Origin: Nocardioides acrostichi
GTDB lineage: Bacteria > Actinomycetota > Actinomycetes > Propionibacteriales > Nocardioidaceae
Assembly (NCBI RefSeq): GCF_015319165.1
Contig: NZ_JADIVZ010000010.1
Location: 62,001-126,000, forward strand
DNA length: 64,000 bases
Direction of reading: 5' to 3'
A program made the position numbers and the translations under genes. The number at the start of each line of letters is the position of its first letter. The first letter of the stretch is position 1. Below the pieces are notes generated by a model that saw only the letters and a list, made by a program, of their open reading frames with translations, was not told where the DNA came from and ran no database searches. Shown in pieces: positions 1 to 9,026 of the stretch.

Positions 1-107
1 CACTCGACCGGCTGCGCCTCGCGAGCAGGCACGACGCGCACGTGGGTGAGCCGGTCGGCGCGGGAGGCAGGCGCCGCGAGGGCACGCACCAGGTCGTCGG
101 CAGGCAT
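1..107 (-). CDS. DEAD/DEAH-box helicase, N-terminal fragment
   Basis: Only the first 35 codons are present; the gene runs off the left edge. Translation begins [12 protein letters not shown] and continues with [17 protein letters not shown]. This resembles the start of the large DEAD/DEAH helicases that lie divergently from bldG in actinomycetes, where an ITH..-PPR-type segment precedes the first helicase motifs. No helicase motif itself is in the window, so the call rests on the N-terminal similarity and on the conserved neighbour order (helicase, STAS protein, pyrophosphatase, topA). The ATG start at 107 faces the divergent STAS gene across about 190 bp. Confidence 0.6.
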   Translation of the reverse strand, partial: MPADDLVRALAAPASRADRLTHVRVVPAREAQPVE

Positions 108-299
108 GGGGCGATCCTGGCAAACCCCACCCACAGCGGCGCTCACCGTGCTGTCGCGCGGCCCGGTGAGGGAGGTTCTTCACTTTCGGGTGCGCGGCAC
201 ACTCGGCCGTGGTTTCATAGTGCGCGGCCGTGGCGCCTCGCGTGTCGATCCGCCCCGGTCACGTCCCAGCCGCGACCGGCGTCCGAGCAAGGAGTACTC

Positions 300-638
300 G
301 TGGACCTCACCATCTCCACCCGCGACATCGACGGCACCATGGTGGTGGCCGTCGGCGGGGAGATCGACGTCTACACCGCTCCCAAGCTGCGCGACAAGAT
401 CACCGAGCTGGTGGCGGCCGGCACCTACGACCTGGTCATCGACATGGAGTCCGTGGAGTTCCTCGACTCCACCGGCCTGGGCGTGCTGGTCGGCGGGCTG
501 AAGAAGGTCCGGGCTCACGACGGCTCGCTGAGCCTGGTCTGCACCCAGGACCGCCTGCTCAAGATCTTCCGGATCACCGGTCTGGCCAAGGTCTTCGTGA
601 TCCACGAGACCGCTGACGCGGCGCTCGCGGCCTCCTGA
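300..638 (+). CDS. bldG: BldG-like STAS anti-sigma factor antagonist
   Basis: Predicted 112-residue cytoplasmic STAS-domain protein of the SpoIIAA/RsbV type. Such proteins bind an anti-sigma kinase and are switched off by serine phosphorylation. The GTG start at 300 is chosen because AAGGAG lies at 289-294 and the protein then begins MDLTIST, as BldG does; longer upstream readings have no ribosome site. The phosphorylation motif FLDSTGLG is intact, with Ser57 at the position phosphorylated in Streptomyces BldG. Length and sequence ([21 protein letters not shown]) match BldG closely. In Streptomyces an anti-sigma gene follows bldG; here the next gene is the pyrophosphatase, so the partner must be encoded elsewhere. 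Confidence 0.9.
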   Translation: MDLTISTRDIDGTMVVAVGGEIDVYTAPKLRDKITELVAAGTYDLVIDMESVEFLDSTGLGVLVGGLKKVRAHDGSLSLVCTQDRLLKIFRITGLAKVFVIHETADAALAAS

Positions 639-661
639 CCGCTCGCTGACGCTTCCCACCC

Positions 662-689
662 GACCGACGTGACCGAGGTCACGTCGGTC
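662..689. terminator. perfect 13-bp dyad after bldG (terminator or operator)
   Basis: Two perfect 13-bp inverted arms (662-674 and 677-689) are separated by only GA, 24 bp after the bldG stop. A hairpin with a 4-nt loop could terminate bldG transcription, although no T tract follows. The centre also reads GTGA-N6-TCAC, so it could instead be a protein-binding dyad upstream of the pyrophosphatase gene. Confidence 0.5.
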
Positions 690-690
690 C

Positions 691-718
691 TTGCTGTGCG
701 CCCTTCCGTGCGTAGACT
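691..718 (+). promoter_or_regulatory. candidate promoter of the pyrophosphatase gene
   Basis: TTGCTG (691-696) and TAGACT (713-718) are 16 bp apart and would start transcription near 725, giving a leader of about 70 nt. A short dyad, GATGTG-N3-CACATC (736-750), lies in that leader. Weak hexamer matches; assigned by inspection only. Confidence 0.35.
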
Positions 719-792
719 CCGGCTCGTCTGCGTGAGATGTGCGTCACATCAGGGTGTCGCCTCTCCTCTCCCTAGCTCCCAGGAGGCACTAG

Positions 793-3099
793 ATGGCGGG
801 GATCACTCCCGAGGTCGTTGAGGTCTCCGGTGGCAACCTCGTGCTGGTCATCGTCGTGGCGCTCATCGCGCTCGGCGCGCTGGCGATGGCGGCGAAGTTC
901 CGCTCCGAGGTCATAGCCGCCGGTGAAGGCACCGACAGCATGCGCACCATCGCCCAAGCTGTGCAGGAGGGCGCCAACGCCTACCTGACCCGGCAGTTCC
1001 GCACGCTCGGCATCTTCGCCGCGGTCGCGTTCTTCGCACTCCTGCTGCTGCCGGCCGACGACACCGTCGTGCGGATCTTCCGGTCCGTGGCGTTCCTCGG
1101 CGGGGCCGGCTTCTCGGCCGCGGTCGGCTACCTGGGCATGTCGCTGGCCGTCCAGGCCAACCTGCGCGTGGCCGCCGCGGCGGAGACCGAGGGCCGCGAG
1201 CCCGCGATGAACATCGGCTTCCGCACCGGCGCGACGGTGGGCATGCTCACCGTGGGGCTCGGTCTCTTCGGGGCCAGCCTCGTGGTGCTGCTCTTCCAGG
1301 ACAAGGCGCCCCAGGTGCTCGAGGGCTTCGGCTTCGGTGCTGCCCTGCTGGCCATGTTCATGCGCGTGGGCGGCGGCATCTTCACCAAGGCCGCCGACGT
1401 CGGTGCCGACCTGGTCGGCAAGGTCGAGAACAACATCCCCGAGGACGACCCTCGCAACGCTGCCACGATCGCCGACAACGTGGGCGACAACGTCGGCGAC
1501 TGCGCCGGCATGGCCGCCGACCTCTTCGAGTCCTACGCGGTCACGCTCGTCGCGGCGCTGATCCTCGGCTCGCAGGCCTTCGGCGACAAGGGCCTGGTCT
1601 TCCCGCTGCTCATCCCGGCCATCGGCGCGCTCACCGCGGTGGCCGGCGTCTACCTCTGCCAGCCCCGCGCCGGCGAGAGCGGGTTGACCACCATCAACCG
1701 GGCCTTCTACATCTCGGCCGCCATCGCTGCCGTGGCCAGCATCGTGCTGGCGTTCGTCTACCTGCCCACCAGCTTCGCCGACCTCGCCAACCGCGCCAGC
1801 GGAGACGCACTGGACTCGACCTTCGGGTACTCCGCCCCCGACGGCAACCCGGCCCTCATCGCGGCCCTGGCCGTGCTCATCGGCATCGTGCTCGCGGCCG
1901 CGATCCTCGCGCTGACCGGCTACTTCACCGGCACCGAGTTCCGTCCGGTCAAGGACGTCGGCCGCACCTCGCTCACCGGCGCCGCGACCGTCATCCTCTC
2001 CGGTCTCTCGGTCGGGTTCGAGTCGGCCGTCTACACGACGCTGGTGATCGGCGCAGCCGTCTTCGGAGCGTTCCTGCTCGGCGGCGGGTCGCTGTCGATC
2101 GCGCTGTTCGCCGTGGCGCTGGCCGGCTGCGGCCTGCTCACCACCGTCGGCGTCATCGTCGCGATGGACACCTTCGGCCCGGTCTCCGACAACGCCCAGG
2201 GCATCGCGGAGATGTCCGGTGACGTGAGCGAGACCGGCGCACAGATCCTCACCGAGCTCGACGCGGTCGGCAACACCACCAAGGCCATCACCAAGGGCAT
2301 CGCGATCGCCACGGCCGTGCTCGCGGCGTCCGCGCTGTTCGGCTCCTACATCGGCACCGTGGTGGAGAAGCTCGACGAGATCACGCCCAAGGACGGCGAC
2401 CGCCTGAACTTCTGGGTGTTCAGCCCCGACGTGCTGGTCGGCCTCCTCATCGGTGTGGCCGTGGTGTTCCTCTTCTCCGGCCTGGCGATCAACGCCGTGG
2501 GTCGCGCGGCCGGTGCCGTGGTCTTCGAGGTGCGCCGCCAGTTCCGAGACATCCCCGGCATCATGGAGGGCACCGGGCGCCCGGAGTACGGGCGCGTGGT
2601 CGACATCGTCACCCGCGACTCCCTGCGCGAGCTCGCCACGCCGGGCATCCTCGCCATCCTGAGCCCGATCGCCGTCGGCTTCGGCCTGGGGGTCGGGGCG
2701 CTGGCCGGCTTCCTCGCCGGTGCGATCGGCTCCGGCACGCTCATGGCCGTCTTCTTGGCCAACGCCGGCGGCGCGTGGGACAACGCCAAGAAGCTGGTCG
2801 AGGACGGCCATCACGGCGGCAAGGGCTCCGAGGCTCACGCCGCCACGGTCATCGGCGACACGGTCGGCGACCCGTTCAAGGACACTGCGGGTCCTGCCAT
2901 CAACCCCCTGATCAAGGTGATGAACCTGGTCTCGCTGCTCATCGTGGGCGCCGTCATCAGTCTCACTGTGGGCGAGGACTCGCACCGCGGGCTCTCGATC
3001 CTGGTCAGTCTGGTGGCCACGGCCGGGATCGTGGTGGCGGTCTACATCAGCAAGCAGCGCTCGGCCGTCATCTCCGACGAGGAGCCCGCCAAGGTCTGA
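793..3099 (+). CDS. hppA: proton-pumping membrane pyrophosphatase
   Basis: Integral-membrane H+-translocating pyrophosphatase, 768 residues, about 16 predicted hydrophobic segments. It hydrolyses cytoplasmic PPi and pumps protons out. The substrate-binding signature ADVGADLVGKVE is at residues 201-212, followed by the Asp-rich DNVGDNVGDCAGMAADLFES stretch near 228-247. The motif GNTTKA places a Lys at residue 497, the diagnostic position where K+-independent enzymes carry Lys and K+-dependent ones Ala, so this is predicted to be the K+-independent, H+-pumping class. AGGAGG lies just upstream of the ATG. The location downstream of bldG matches actinomycete gene order. Confidence 0.95.
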   Translation: MAGITPEVVEVSGGNLVLVIVVALIALGALAMAAKFRSEVIAAGEGTDSMRTIAQAVQEGANAYLTRQFRTLGIFAAVAFFALLLLPADDTVVRIFRSVAFLGGAGFSAAVGYLGMSLAVQANLRVAAAAETEGREPAMNIGFRTGATVGMLTVGLGLFGASLVVLLFQDKAPQVLEGFGFGAALLAMFMRVGGGIFTKAADVGADLVGKVENNIPEDDPRNAATIADNVGDNVGDCAGMAADLFESYAVTLVAALILGSQAFGDKGLVFPLLIPAIGALTAVAGVYLCQPRAGESGLTTINRAFYISAAIAAVASIVLAFVYLPTSFADLANRASGDALDSTFGYSAPDGNPALIAALAVLIGIVLAAAILALTGYFTGTEFRPVKDVGRTSLTGAATVILSGLSVGFESAVYTTLVIGAAVFGAFLLGGGSLSIALFAVALAGCGLLTTVGVIVAMDTFGPVSDNAQGIAEMSGDVSETGAQILTELDAVGNTTKAITKGIAIATAVLAASALFGSYIGTVVEKLDEITPKDGDRLNFWVFSPDVLVGLLIGVAVVFLFSGLAINAVGRAAGAVVFEVRRQFRDIPGIMEGTGRPEYGRVVDIVTRDSLRELATPGILAILSPIAVGFGLGVGALAGFLAGAIGSGTLMAVFLANAGGAWDNAKKLVEDGHHGGKGSEAHAATVIGDTVGDPFKDTAGPAINPLIKVMNLVSLLIVGAVISLTVGEDSHRGLSILVSLVATAGIVVAVYISKQRSAVISDEEPAKV

Positions 3100-3134
3100 G
3101 CCAATCGCCCGGCCCGCACCCTAGGCTGGGCGCC

Positions 3135-3581
3135 ATGCCACGACGGTTCAGCTATGCGGTCGAACGGACCGGTCACGCCGACGTCGAGTCGGCCTTCTCC
3201 CTGCTCAGCGACGCCACCCAGTGGTCTCGCTGGGCAGGGAGGATGATCCCTCGTTCCGGTTGGGCCGATGGCGGTCAGGGGCCGGCGTACGTCGGCCGGG
3301 TCCGCGTCGCCGGCCAGCCGCCGGTGCTGATGCGCGAAGAGGTCACGGTCGACGAGCCGCCGCACCGGCACGGCTACGTGATCCGCTCCGGGTGGCCGGT
3401 GCGCGACTACTCCTCGCTCGTCGAGCTCCAGCCCGGTGACCAGGGCCTCCTCACGGTGCGCTGGACCGGCGAGTTCAGCGAGCGGATCCCGCTCACCGGG
3501 GCACCCTACCGCCGGTTCCTCATCCGGCTCATGGGCGGTCTGATCGATGGGCTGCTCGCAGCCGCGGACGCCGAGCGGTGA
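3135..3581 (+). CDS. SRPBCC-family (polyketide cyclase-like) protein
   Basis: 148-residue soluble protein with the START/SRPBCC pattern: an N-terminal strand-turn (SYAVERTGHADVESAFSLL) followed by SDATQWSRWAG, a central run of alternating strands (VRVAGQPPVLMREEVTVDEP), and a long amphipathic C-terminal helix (RRFLIRLMGGLIDGLLAA). This helix-grip fold binds hydrophobic ligands; the ligand here cannot be inferred. The ATG at 3135 is the start that gives a complete domain. Its stop overlaps the GTG of the next gene by 4 bp, so the two are probably translationally coupled. Confidence 0.7.
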   Translation: MPRRFSYAVERTGHADVESAFSLLSDATQWSRWAGRMIPRSGWADGGQGPAYVGRVRVAGQPPVLMREEVTVDEPPHRHGYVIRSGWPVRDYSSLVELQPGDQGLLTVRWTGEFSERIPLTGAPYRRFLIRLMGGLIDGLLAAADAER

Positions 3582-5086
3582 ACGCTCGCGTACCCCTCCC
3601 GCACGCGCTGCGGGAGGCCCTCACCGCTGCGGACTTCACCTACGACGCGGTCGCCGACCTGCTCGGGCCACTGGCCCACCAGGCGCTGGCCCGCAACGAG
3701 ACGGTGCCTGGCCTGACCCGCACCCGCGAGGCCTCGCCGCTCGCGACCCTGACCCGACTCTTCCTGCTCCAGGTGCCGGTGTCGCTCGCTGCCGCCGAGG
3801 CGGCACTGCCGCGGCTCGTGGACCGGATGTGTGCCGAGGGTCTGCTGACGCAGAGCGTCGGCGAGGTCGCCGCCGCCCTCGACGTCCGGCCCTACGCCAG
3901 CGACGAGCAGCACCTTTGGGTGTGCTCCGACCTCACACCCGGTCTCGACGGCACCGCTCAGCGCGTCGGCGCCGACCACGTGCTCGGCATCAGCGCCGCC
4001 TCGACGTCCCTGGCCCAGCTGACGATCCGCGAGCAGGTCGGCACGGCCCTCGACCTGGGCACCGGGTGCGGCGTGCAGGCGCTGCACCTGGCCCGGCACG
4101 CCGAGCGGGTCGTGGCCACCGACGTCAACGCGCGTGCCCTGCGCCTGGCCCGGTTCAACGCGGCTCTCAACGACGTCGAGTCGGTGGTCGAGGTGCGTGA
4201 CGGCTCCTTCTTCGCTCCCGTCGCCGGCGAGCGCTTCGACCTGATCGCCACCAACCCGCCCTTCGTCATCTCGCCCGGCACCGGCGAACGGCTGGTCTAC
4301 CGCGACTCCGGGCTGCCCGGCGACCAGGTGGTCGAGCACATCGTGCGAGCCGCCCCCGGCCACCTCGCCCCAGGCGGCTGGTGCCAGGTGCTCGCCAACT
4401 GGGTGATCGCCCGCGACCAACCGTGGGAGCAGCGGCTCGGCTCCTGGCTCCCGGCCGAGGGAGAGGACGCCTGCGACGCGCTCGCGGTGCAGCGCGAGGT
4501 GCTCGACCCCGCCGCCTATGTCGAGCTGTGGCTCAAGGACTCCGGCCACCACCCGTCCACCGGCGCCATCGCCCTCGAGGAGTACCACCGGCGCTACGAC
4601 ACCTGGCTGTCGTGGCTGGACTCCCAAGGTGTCGAGGGCATCGGCTTCGGCTGGATCGACCTGCGCCGTCGCACCGGGGCCGAGCCCGGTGCCCCCGTGC
4701 ACGAGCTGATCTCCTGGCCCTACGACGTCGAGCAGCCGATCGCCCCCGCCATCGCCGACTGGGGCCGCGCCGCCCAGCGTCGTGTCGACGACGATTCCCT
4801 GCTCGCCGCCCGACTCAGTGCCCGCGCCGACCTGGTGCAGGAGACCCTCGGCGCCCCCGGGGCAGAGGATCCGGAGACGATCGTGCTGCGACAGCAGACC
4901 GGCTTGCGCCGCGCGCGCACCGCCGACACCGTGGTGGCGGGGCTGGTCGGTGCCTGCGGCGGCGACCTCACCGTCGGGCAGATCCTCGACGCCCTCGCCG
5001 AGCTCCTCGACCTCGACCCCGTCGCCATCCACGAGGACTACCTCCCGGTGGTCAGCGACCTGGTGCGCCAAGGCTTCCTCATCTGA
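3578..5086 (+). CDS. class I SAM-dependent methyltransferase
   Basis: 502-residue protein with an N-terminal winged-helix-like region (about 1-110), a central Rossmann methyltransferase and a C-terminal extension unique to this actinobacterial family. The SAM-binding motif DLGTGCG is at 159-165 and NPPF at 226-229. The N-P-P-F motif is typical of methyltransferases acting on exocyclic amino groups (HemK/RlmG/N6-type) of RNA, DNA or glutamine side chains. The gene occupies the place, between hppA and topA, of a methyltransferase gene in Streptomyces. The GTG start overlaps the previous stop (GTGA). The target is unknown. Confidence 0.8.
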   Translation: MNARVPLPHALREALTAADFTYDAVADLLGPLAHQALARNETVPGLTRTREASPLATLTRLFLLQVPVSLAAAEAALPRLVDRMCAEGLLTQSVGEVAAALDVRPYASDEQHLWVCSDLTPGLDGTAQRVGADHVLGISAASTSLAQLTIREQVGTALDLGTGCGVQALHLARHAERVVATDVNARALRLARFNAALNDVESVVEVRDGSFFAPVAGERFDLIATNPPFVISPGTGERLVYRDSGLPGDQVVEHIVRAAPGHLAPGGWCQVLANWVIARDQPWEQRLGSWLPAEGEDACDALAVQREVLDPAAYVELWLKDSGHHPSTGAIALEEYHRRYDTWLSWLDSQGVEGIGFGWIDLRRRTGAEPGAPVHELISWPYDVEQPIAPAIADWGRAAQRRVDDDSLLAARLSARADLVQETLGAPGAEDPETIVLRQQTGLRRARTADTVVAGLVGACGGDLTVGQILDALAELLDLDPVAIHEDYLPVVSDLVRQGFLI

Positions 5087-5087
5087 C

Positions 5088-5108
5088 GCCGACCTGCCGC
5101 GAGTCGGC
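5088..5108. terminator. short hairpin between convergent genes
   Basis: GCCGAC (5088-5093) pairs with GTCGGC (5103-5108) across a 9-nt loop, immediately after the methyltransferase stop and before the end of the converging gene at 5140. A modest candidate for a bidirectional terminator. Confidence 0.4.
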
Positions 5109-5139
5109 AGATGACCGGCGCCGGCTCTCACGCGACCTG

Positions 5140-5931
5140 CTAGGAGGTCGCACCCTCCTCGGCCCGGACGGCGTACGCCCGGTCGCGCAGCCGCACCAGG
5201 CGGACACGCACCTCGGGCAACAGCACCTCGGCGTGACCCAGGGCGAGCAGGTCGGATTCCCCCTCAGGGCGCCACCACGAGCATCGGGCCGGCTCGCGGA
5301 GGCCGAACAGGGCCGCCTGCACCGAGCGCCCCATCGCGGCAGGCGAACTGGTGAGGCCGAGCGCGTCTCGAAGTTCCCCGGACCGCCAGGTGCCCTGCGG
5401 GTGGAGCAGTCCGTTGGCCTTGCCGACCGCCCACGCCAGCCCGCCGGCGACGCTGCGAGCCGACACCGCGTGGTCGACGAGGTCGGGGTCGCTGCGCCAC
5501 AGCGCGACCAAGGCCTGGCGCAGGGCGACCCCGAGGTCGGCGTCGTGGCGGAGGGCGGCGACCGCGTCGAGAAGCTCGGCCACGTGCCCGATGCGCTCGC
5601 GCTGGGCCAGGCGGAGGCAGTCGGAGGGAAGCTCGGGCTCGTCGAACGCCTCGCCGTGCAGCCGCGCCACCGCCTCGGCCCCGCCGACCCGATCACCCAG
5701 CCAGTCCAGGGCCAACTGCCACCTCGGGGGCGCGGGCGGTTCGGGAGCCGGGGCCGCCAACCGGTCGAGCCGACGTGCCTCGGCGGCCCAGCTCGTGCCC
5801 TCGACGGGCTCGGACCACGAGTCGATGAGTCGGCCGTCGAGGAACACGAGGTGGCGGAGCCGCTCGGGTTCGCCCCACTCCCCGTAGGGAGGTGGTGCAG
5901 GGGTCGGGGTCAGGAGATCGTGCAGCGTCAC
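5140..5931 (-). CDS. uncharacterised actinobacterial protein
   Basis: 263-residue hypothetical soluble protein. It starts at GTG 5931, which is preceded by GGAGG at 4-5 bp spacing; an in-frame extension to 6078 lacks a ribosome site. No signal peptide or membrane segment is visible. The sequence is Ala/Leu/Trp-rich and mostly helical, with DWLGDRVGGAEAVARL near residue 80 and a DLGVALRQALVALWRSDPDLVDH helix-rich centre. It also has an SWWRPEGESDLLALGHAEVLLPEV segment near the C-terminus. I do not recognise a catalytic motif. The gene converges on the methyltransferase and is divergent from topA, with about 220 bp between the starts. Confidence 0.6.
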   Translation of the reverse strand: MTLHDLLTPTPAPPPYGEWGEPERLRHLVFLDGRLIDSWSEPVEGTSWAAEARRLDRLAAPAPEPPAPPRWQLALDWLGDRVGGAEAVARLHGEAFDEPELPSDCLRLAQRERIGHVAELLDAVAALRHDADLGVALRQALVALWRSDPDLVDHAVSARSVAGGLAWAVGKANGLLHPQGTWRSGELRDALGLTSSPAAMGRSVQAALFGLREPARCSWWRPEGESDLLALGHAEVLLPEVRVRLVRLRDRAYAVRAEEGATS

Positions 5932-6151
5932 GGGGCCTCCGAGATCGGCCTTCGGTGCGGTCAGGACCGGTTCACGGTGCCACGATCCGAGGCGATCGCG
6001 CGGGCGTCGTCCACAGGCTCCGGAGAGTTCACTGTGAGCCAGCCGACGCGCACACCGGCGAGCGCTGGCCACGGGCACGCGCTACCGTGACTCGCCGTGA
6101 GCCCTGTTCGGGGCCTCTCGGCACCCACCCACGAAGGATGGAAGCGCACCA

Positions 6152-8911
6152 GTGGCACACAAGTTGGTCATCGTCGAGTCACCGGCGAAGGCCCGCACGA
6201 TCGGCGGCTACCTCGGCCAGGGGTACGTCGTGGAGTCCTCCATCGGTCACATCCGTGACCTGCCGCAGTCGGCGGCCGACACCCCGGCCAAGATCAAGGA
6301 CAAGCCGTGGGGCCGTCTCGCGGTCGACGTCGACAACGGCTTCGAGCCCTTCTATGTGGTGCCGCGCGACAAGAAGAGCCACATCTCCAAGCTCAAGACG
6401 CTGCTCAAGGACGCCGACGAGCTCTACCTCGCCACCGATGAGGACCGCGAGGGCGAGGCCATCGCCTGGCACCTGCTCGACGAGCTGAAGCCCAAGAACA
6501 TCCCGGTGCGCCGCATGGTGTTCCACGAGATCACCAAGCCCGCCATTCTCGCCGCCGCCGAGAACCCGCGCGAGCTCGACATGGACCTCGTCGAGGCCCA
6601 GGAGGCCCGTCGCATCCTCGACCGCCTCTACGGCTACGAGGTCTCTCCGGTGCTGTGGAAGAAGGTCATGTCCGGCCTCTCCGCCGGCCGCGTGCAGTCG
6701 GTCGCGACCCGGCTCGTGGTCGACCGCGAGAAGGAGCGGATGGCGTTCAAGGCCGCCTCGTACTGGGATCTCGAGGGCAGCTTCGACGCCGGGTCGGGCG
6801 CCGACGTGCGGATGTTCCCGGCCAAGGTCTACTCGGTCGACGAGCTGCGCGTGGCTCGCGGCTCCGACTTCACCGACGCCGGCGTGCTCAAGGACTCCGC
6901 CGCCGGCAAGGTCGTGCACCTCGACCGGCCCCGGGCCGAGGCGCTCGCCTCGGCGCTCGCCGACACCAGGTTCGACGTCCGCTCGGTCGAGGCGAAGCCC
7001 TACCGCCGATCGCCGTACGCGCCGTTTCGCACCACCACGCTCCAGCAGGAGGCCAGCCGCAAGCTCGGCATGAGCGCCAGCGTCACGATGTCGGTGGCGC
7101 AGCGGCTCTACGAGAACGGCTTCATCACCTACATGCGTACCGACTCGACCACGCTCTCGGGCGGGGCGGTGGAGGCGGCGCGCTCGCAGGTGCGCGAGCT
7201 GTACGGCGCCGAGTACCTGCCCGACGCGCCGCGCACCTACGCCTCGAAGGTCAAGAACGCCCAGGAGGCGCACGAGGCGATCCGACCCGCCGGCGAGACC
7301 TTCCGCACGCCCGGTCAGACCGGCCTGACCGGCGAGCAGTTCCGGCTCTACGAGCTCATCTGGATGCGCACCGTCGCCTCGCAGATGAAGGACGCCACCG
7401 GCCAGTCGGTCACGATCCGGCTCGGCGGCGCCGCGGCCACGGGTGAGGACGTCGTCTTCTCGGCCACCGGCCGCGTCATCACCTTCCACGGGTTCCTCAA
7501 GGCCTACGTCGAGGGCACCGACGACGGCAAGCGCAGCGACGACTCCGAGACCCGGCTGCCGCAGCTGGCCGAGGGCGCGGCCGTCACCGCGGCGTCCGTC
7601 ACGGCCGATGGGCACGAGACCAAGCCGCCGGCGCGCTACACCGAGGCCACGCTCATCAAGGAGCTCGAGGACCGCGAGATCGGCCGCCCCTCGACCTACG
7701 CCTCGATCATCGGCACGATCCTCAACCGCGGCTACGTGTACAAGAAGGGCACCGCGCTGGTGCCGGCGTGGTTGGCGTTCTCGGTGATCCGGCTGCTCGA
7801 GGAGCACTTCCCGCGGCAGATCAGCTACGAGTTCACCGCTGTCATGGAGGACGTGCTCGACGAGATCGCCGGCGGTCGCGCGGACCGCAACAGCGAGCTG
7901 GCCAAGTTCTACTTCGGTACCGGCGACGTCGAAGGCCTCAAGACCCTCGTCGACGAGCTCGGCGACATCGACGCCCGCGACAACGCGACCTTCCCGATCG
8001 GCGGCGCCGACTCCGGCATCCAGCTGCGGGTGGGGCGCTATGGGCCCTACCTCGAGACTGTGTCGAAGGACGGCGAGGACGACGACGGCAACGCCACCGG
8101 CAAGCGGGCCAACGTGCCCGACGACCTGCCTCCCGACGAGCTGACCCTGGCCAAGGCCGAGGAGCTGTTCAAGAACCCGGCCGGTGAGGAGATCGAGCTG
8201 GGCTCGCACCCCGACACCGGACTCCAGGTCGTGGCCAAGAACGGCCGCTTCGGCCCGTACGTCACCGAGTTGCTGCCCGACGACGCGAAGAAGGGCACCA
8301 AGCCGCGCACCGGCTCGCTGTTCAAGTCGATGTCGCTCGACACGATCTCGCTCGAGGACGCCGTCAAGCTGCTCTCGCTGCCGCGCGTGGTGGGTGCCGA
8401 CCCGGAATCGGGCGACGACATCACCGCACAGAACGGTCGCTACGGGCCCTACCTGAAGAAGGGCACCGACTCCCGTTCGCTGGCGAGCGAGGACCAGCTC
8501 TTCACCATCACCCTCGACGAGGCGCTGAAGATCTACGCCCAGCCCAAGCAGCGCGGGCGGGCGGCCGCGGCGCCGCCGCTCAAGGAGCTCGGCAACGACC
8601 CCGTCTCGGGTCAGCCGGTGGTCGTGAAGTCGGGTCGGTTCGGCGAGTACGTCACCGACGGTGAGTACAACGCGACCCTGCGCAAGGACGACTCCGTCGA
8701 GGCCATCACTCTTGAGCGGGCAGCCGAGCTGCTCGCCGAGCGCCGCGAGCGGGGTCCGGCCAAGAAGGGCGCGAAGAAGACGGCGAAGAAGGCCACCGCC
8801 AAGAAGGCCACCGCCAAGAAGTCCACCGCCAAGAAGTCCGCAGCGAAGACGACGGCGAAGAAGGCCGCCAAGAAGTCCACCGCCAAGACGTCCGCGGCGA
8901 AGAAGTCCTAG
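6152..8911 (+). CDS. topA: DNA topoisomerase I
   Basis: Type IA topoisomerase of 919 residues that relaxes negative supercoils. The Toprim domain begins at residue 4 (KLVIVESPAKARTIGGYLG) and contains the acidic DEDREGEA motif near residue 96. The catalytic tyrosine is Tyr327 in FITYMRTDS. After the gate domains come four TOPRIM_C repeats recognisable as GRYGPY/GRFGPY/GRYGPY/GRFGEY, in place of zinc ribbons. The last roughly 55 residues are a Lys/Ala tail built from AKK(T/S/A)-type repeats, as in mycobacterial and Streptomyces TopA, where such tails bind DNA and support processivity. GTG start, with GGATGGAAG a few bases upstream. Confidence 0.96.
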   Translation: MAHKLVIVESPAKARTIGGYLGQGYVVESSIGHIRDLPQSAADTPAKIKDKPWGRLAVDVDNGFEPFYVVPRDKKSHISKLKTLLKDADELYLATDEDREGEAIAWHLLDELKPKNIPVRRMVFHEITKPAILAAAENPRELDMDLVEAQEARRILDRLYGYEVSPVLWKKVMSGLSAGRVQSVATRLVVDREKERMAFKAASYWDLEGSFDAGSGADVRMFPAKVYSVDELRVARGSDFTDAGVLKDSAAGKVVHLDRPRAEALASALADTRFDVRSVEAKPYRRSPYAPFRTTTLQQEASRKLGMSASVTMSVAQRLYENGFITYMRTDSTTLSGGAVEAARSQVRELYGAEYLPDAPRTYASKVKNAQEAHEAIRPAGETFRTPGQTGLTGEQFRLYELIWMRTVASQMKDATGQSVTIRLGGAAATGEDVVFSATGRVITFHGFLKAYVEGTDDGKRSDDSETRLPQLAEGAAVTAASVTADGHETKPPARYTEATLIKELEDREIGRPSTYASIIGTILNRGYVYKKGTALVPAWLAFSVIRLLEEHFPRQISYEFTAVMEDVLDEIAGGRADRNSELAKFYFGTGDVEGLKTLVDELGDIDARDNATFPIGGADSGIQLRVGRYGPYLETVSKDGEDDDGNATGKRANVPDDLPPDELTLAKAEELFKNPAGEEIELGSHPDTGLQVVAKNGRFGPYVTELLPDDAKKGTKPRTGSLFKSMSLDTISLEDAVKLLSLPRVVGADPESGDDITAQNGRYGPYLKKGTDSRSLASEDQLFTITLDEALKIYAQPKQRGRAAAAPPLKELGNDPVSGQPVVVKSGRFGEYVTDGEYNATLRKDDSVEAITLERAAELLAERRERGPAKKGAKKTAKKATAKKATAKKSTAKKSAAKTTAKKAAKKSTAKTSAAKKS

Positions 8912-8914
8912 CCG

Positions 8915-9018
8915 TCCGGGGGAGTTTTATCGGGGGCCTGATGAATGTTCGGGTGCACCGATGAGGCTTTATCGGTGCACCCGCAGTTTCATCGGCTCCC
9001 CGATAAAACTCCCCCGGA
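8915..9018. repeat. nested 104-bp palindromic element between topA and S15 gene
   Basis: Outer arms 8915-8935 and 8998-9018 are perfect 21-bp inverted repeats (beginning TCCGGGGGAGTTTTATC). Inside lies a second perfect 12-bp hairpin, 8951-8962 with 8971-8982 (GGGTGCACCGAT), around an 8-nt loop. The segments between them are also partly complementary (GATGAATG against TTTCATCGG). The words TTTATCGG and GATGA recur in both arms, and the arms contain AT-rich cores unlike the flanking DNA. It lies between convergent genes and could act as a bidirectional terminator, but its size and layered symmetry also fit a REP- or MITE-like element. Confidence 0.8.
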
Positions 9019-9026
9019 TGCCGACC

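Noticed and set aside
772..2985. 737-codon minus-strand reading frame opposite hppA
   Set aside because: An antisense shadow of a high-GC gene; its Arg/Gly/Glu/His-rich composition matches no family and hppA is unmistakable.
8760..8911. Repetitive AAG-rich DNA that looks like a repeat array
   Set aside because: It encodes the Lys/Ala tail of TopA in frame; the units are codon-level repeats, not a CRISPR or regulatory array.
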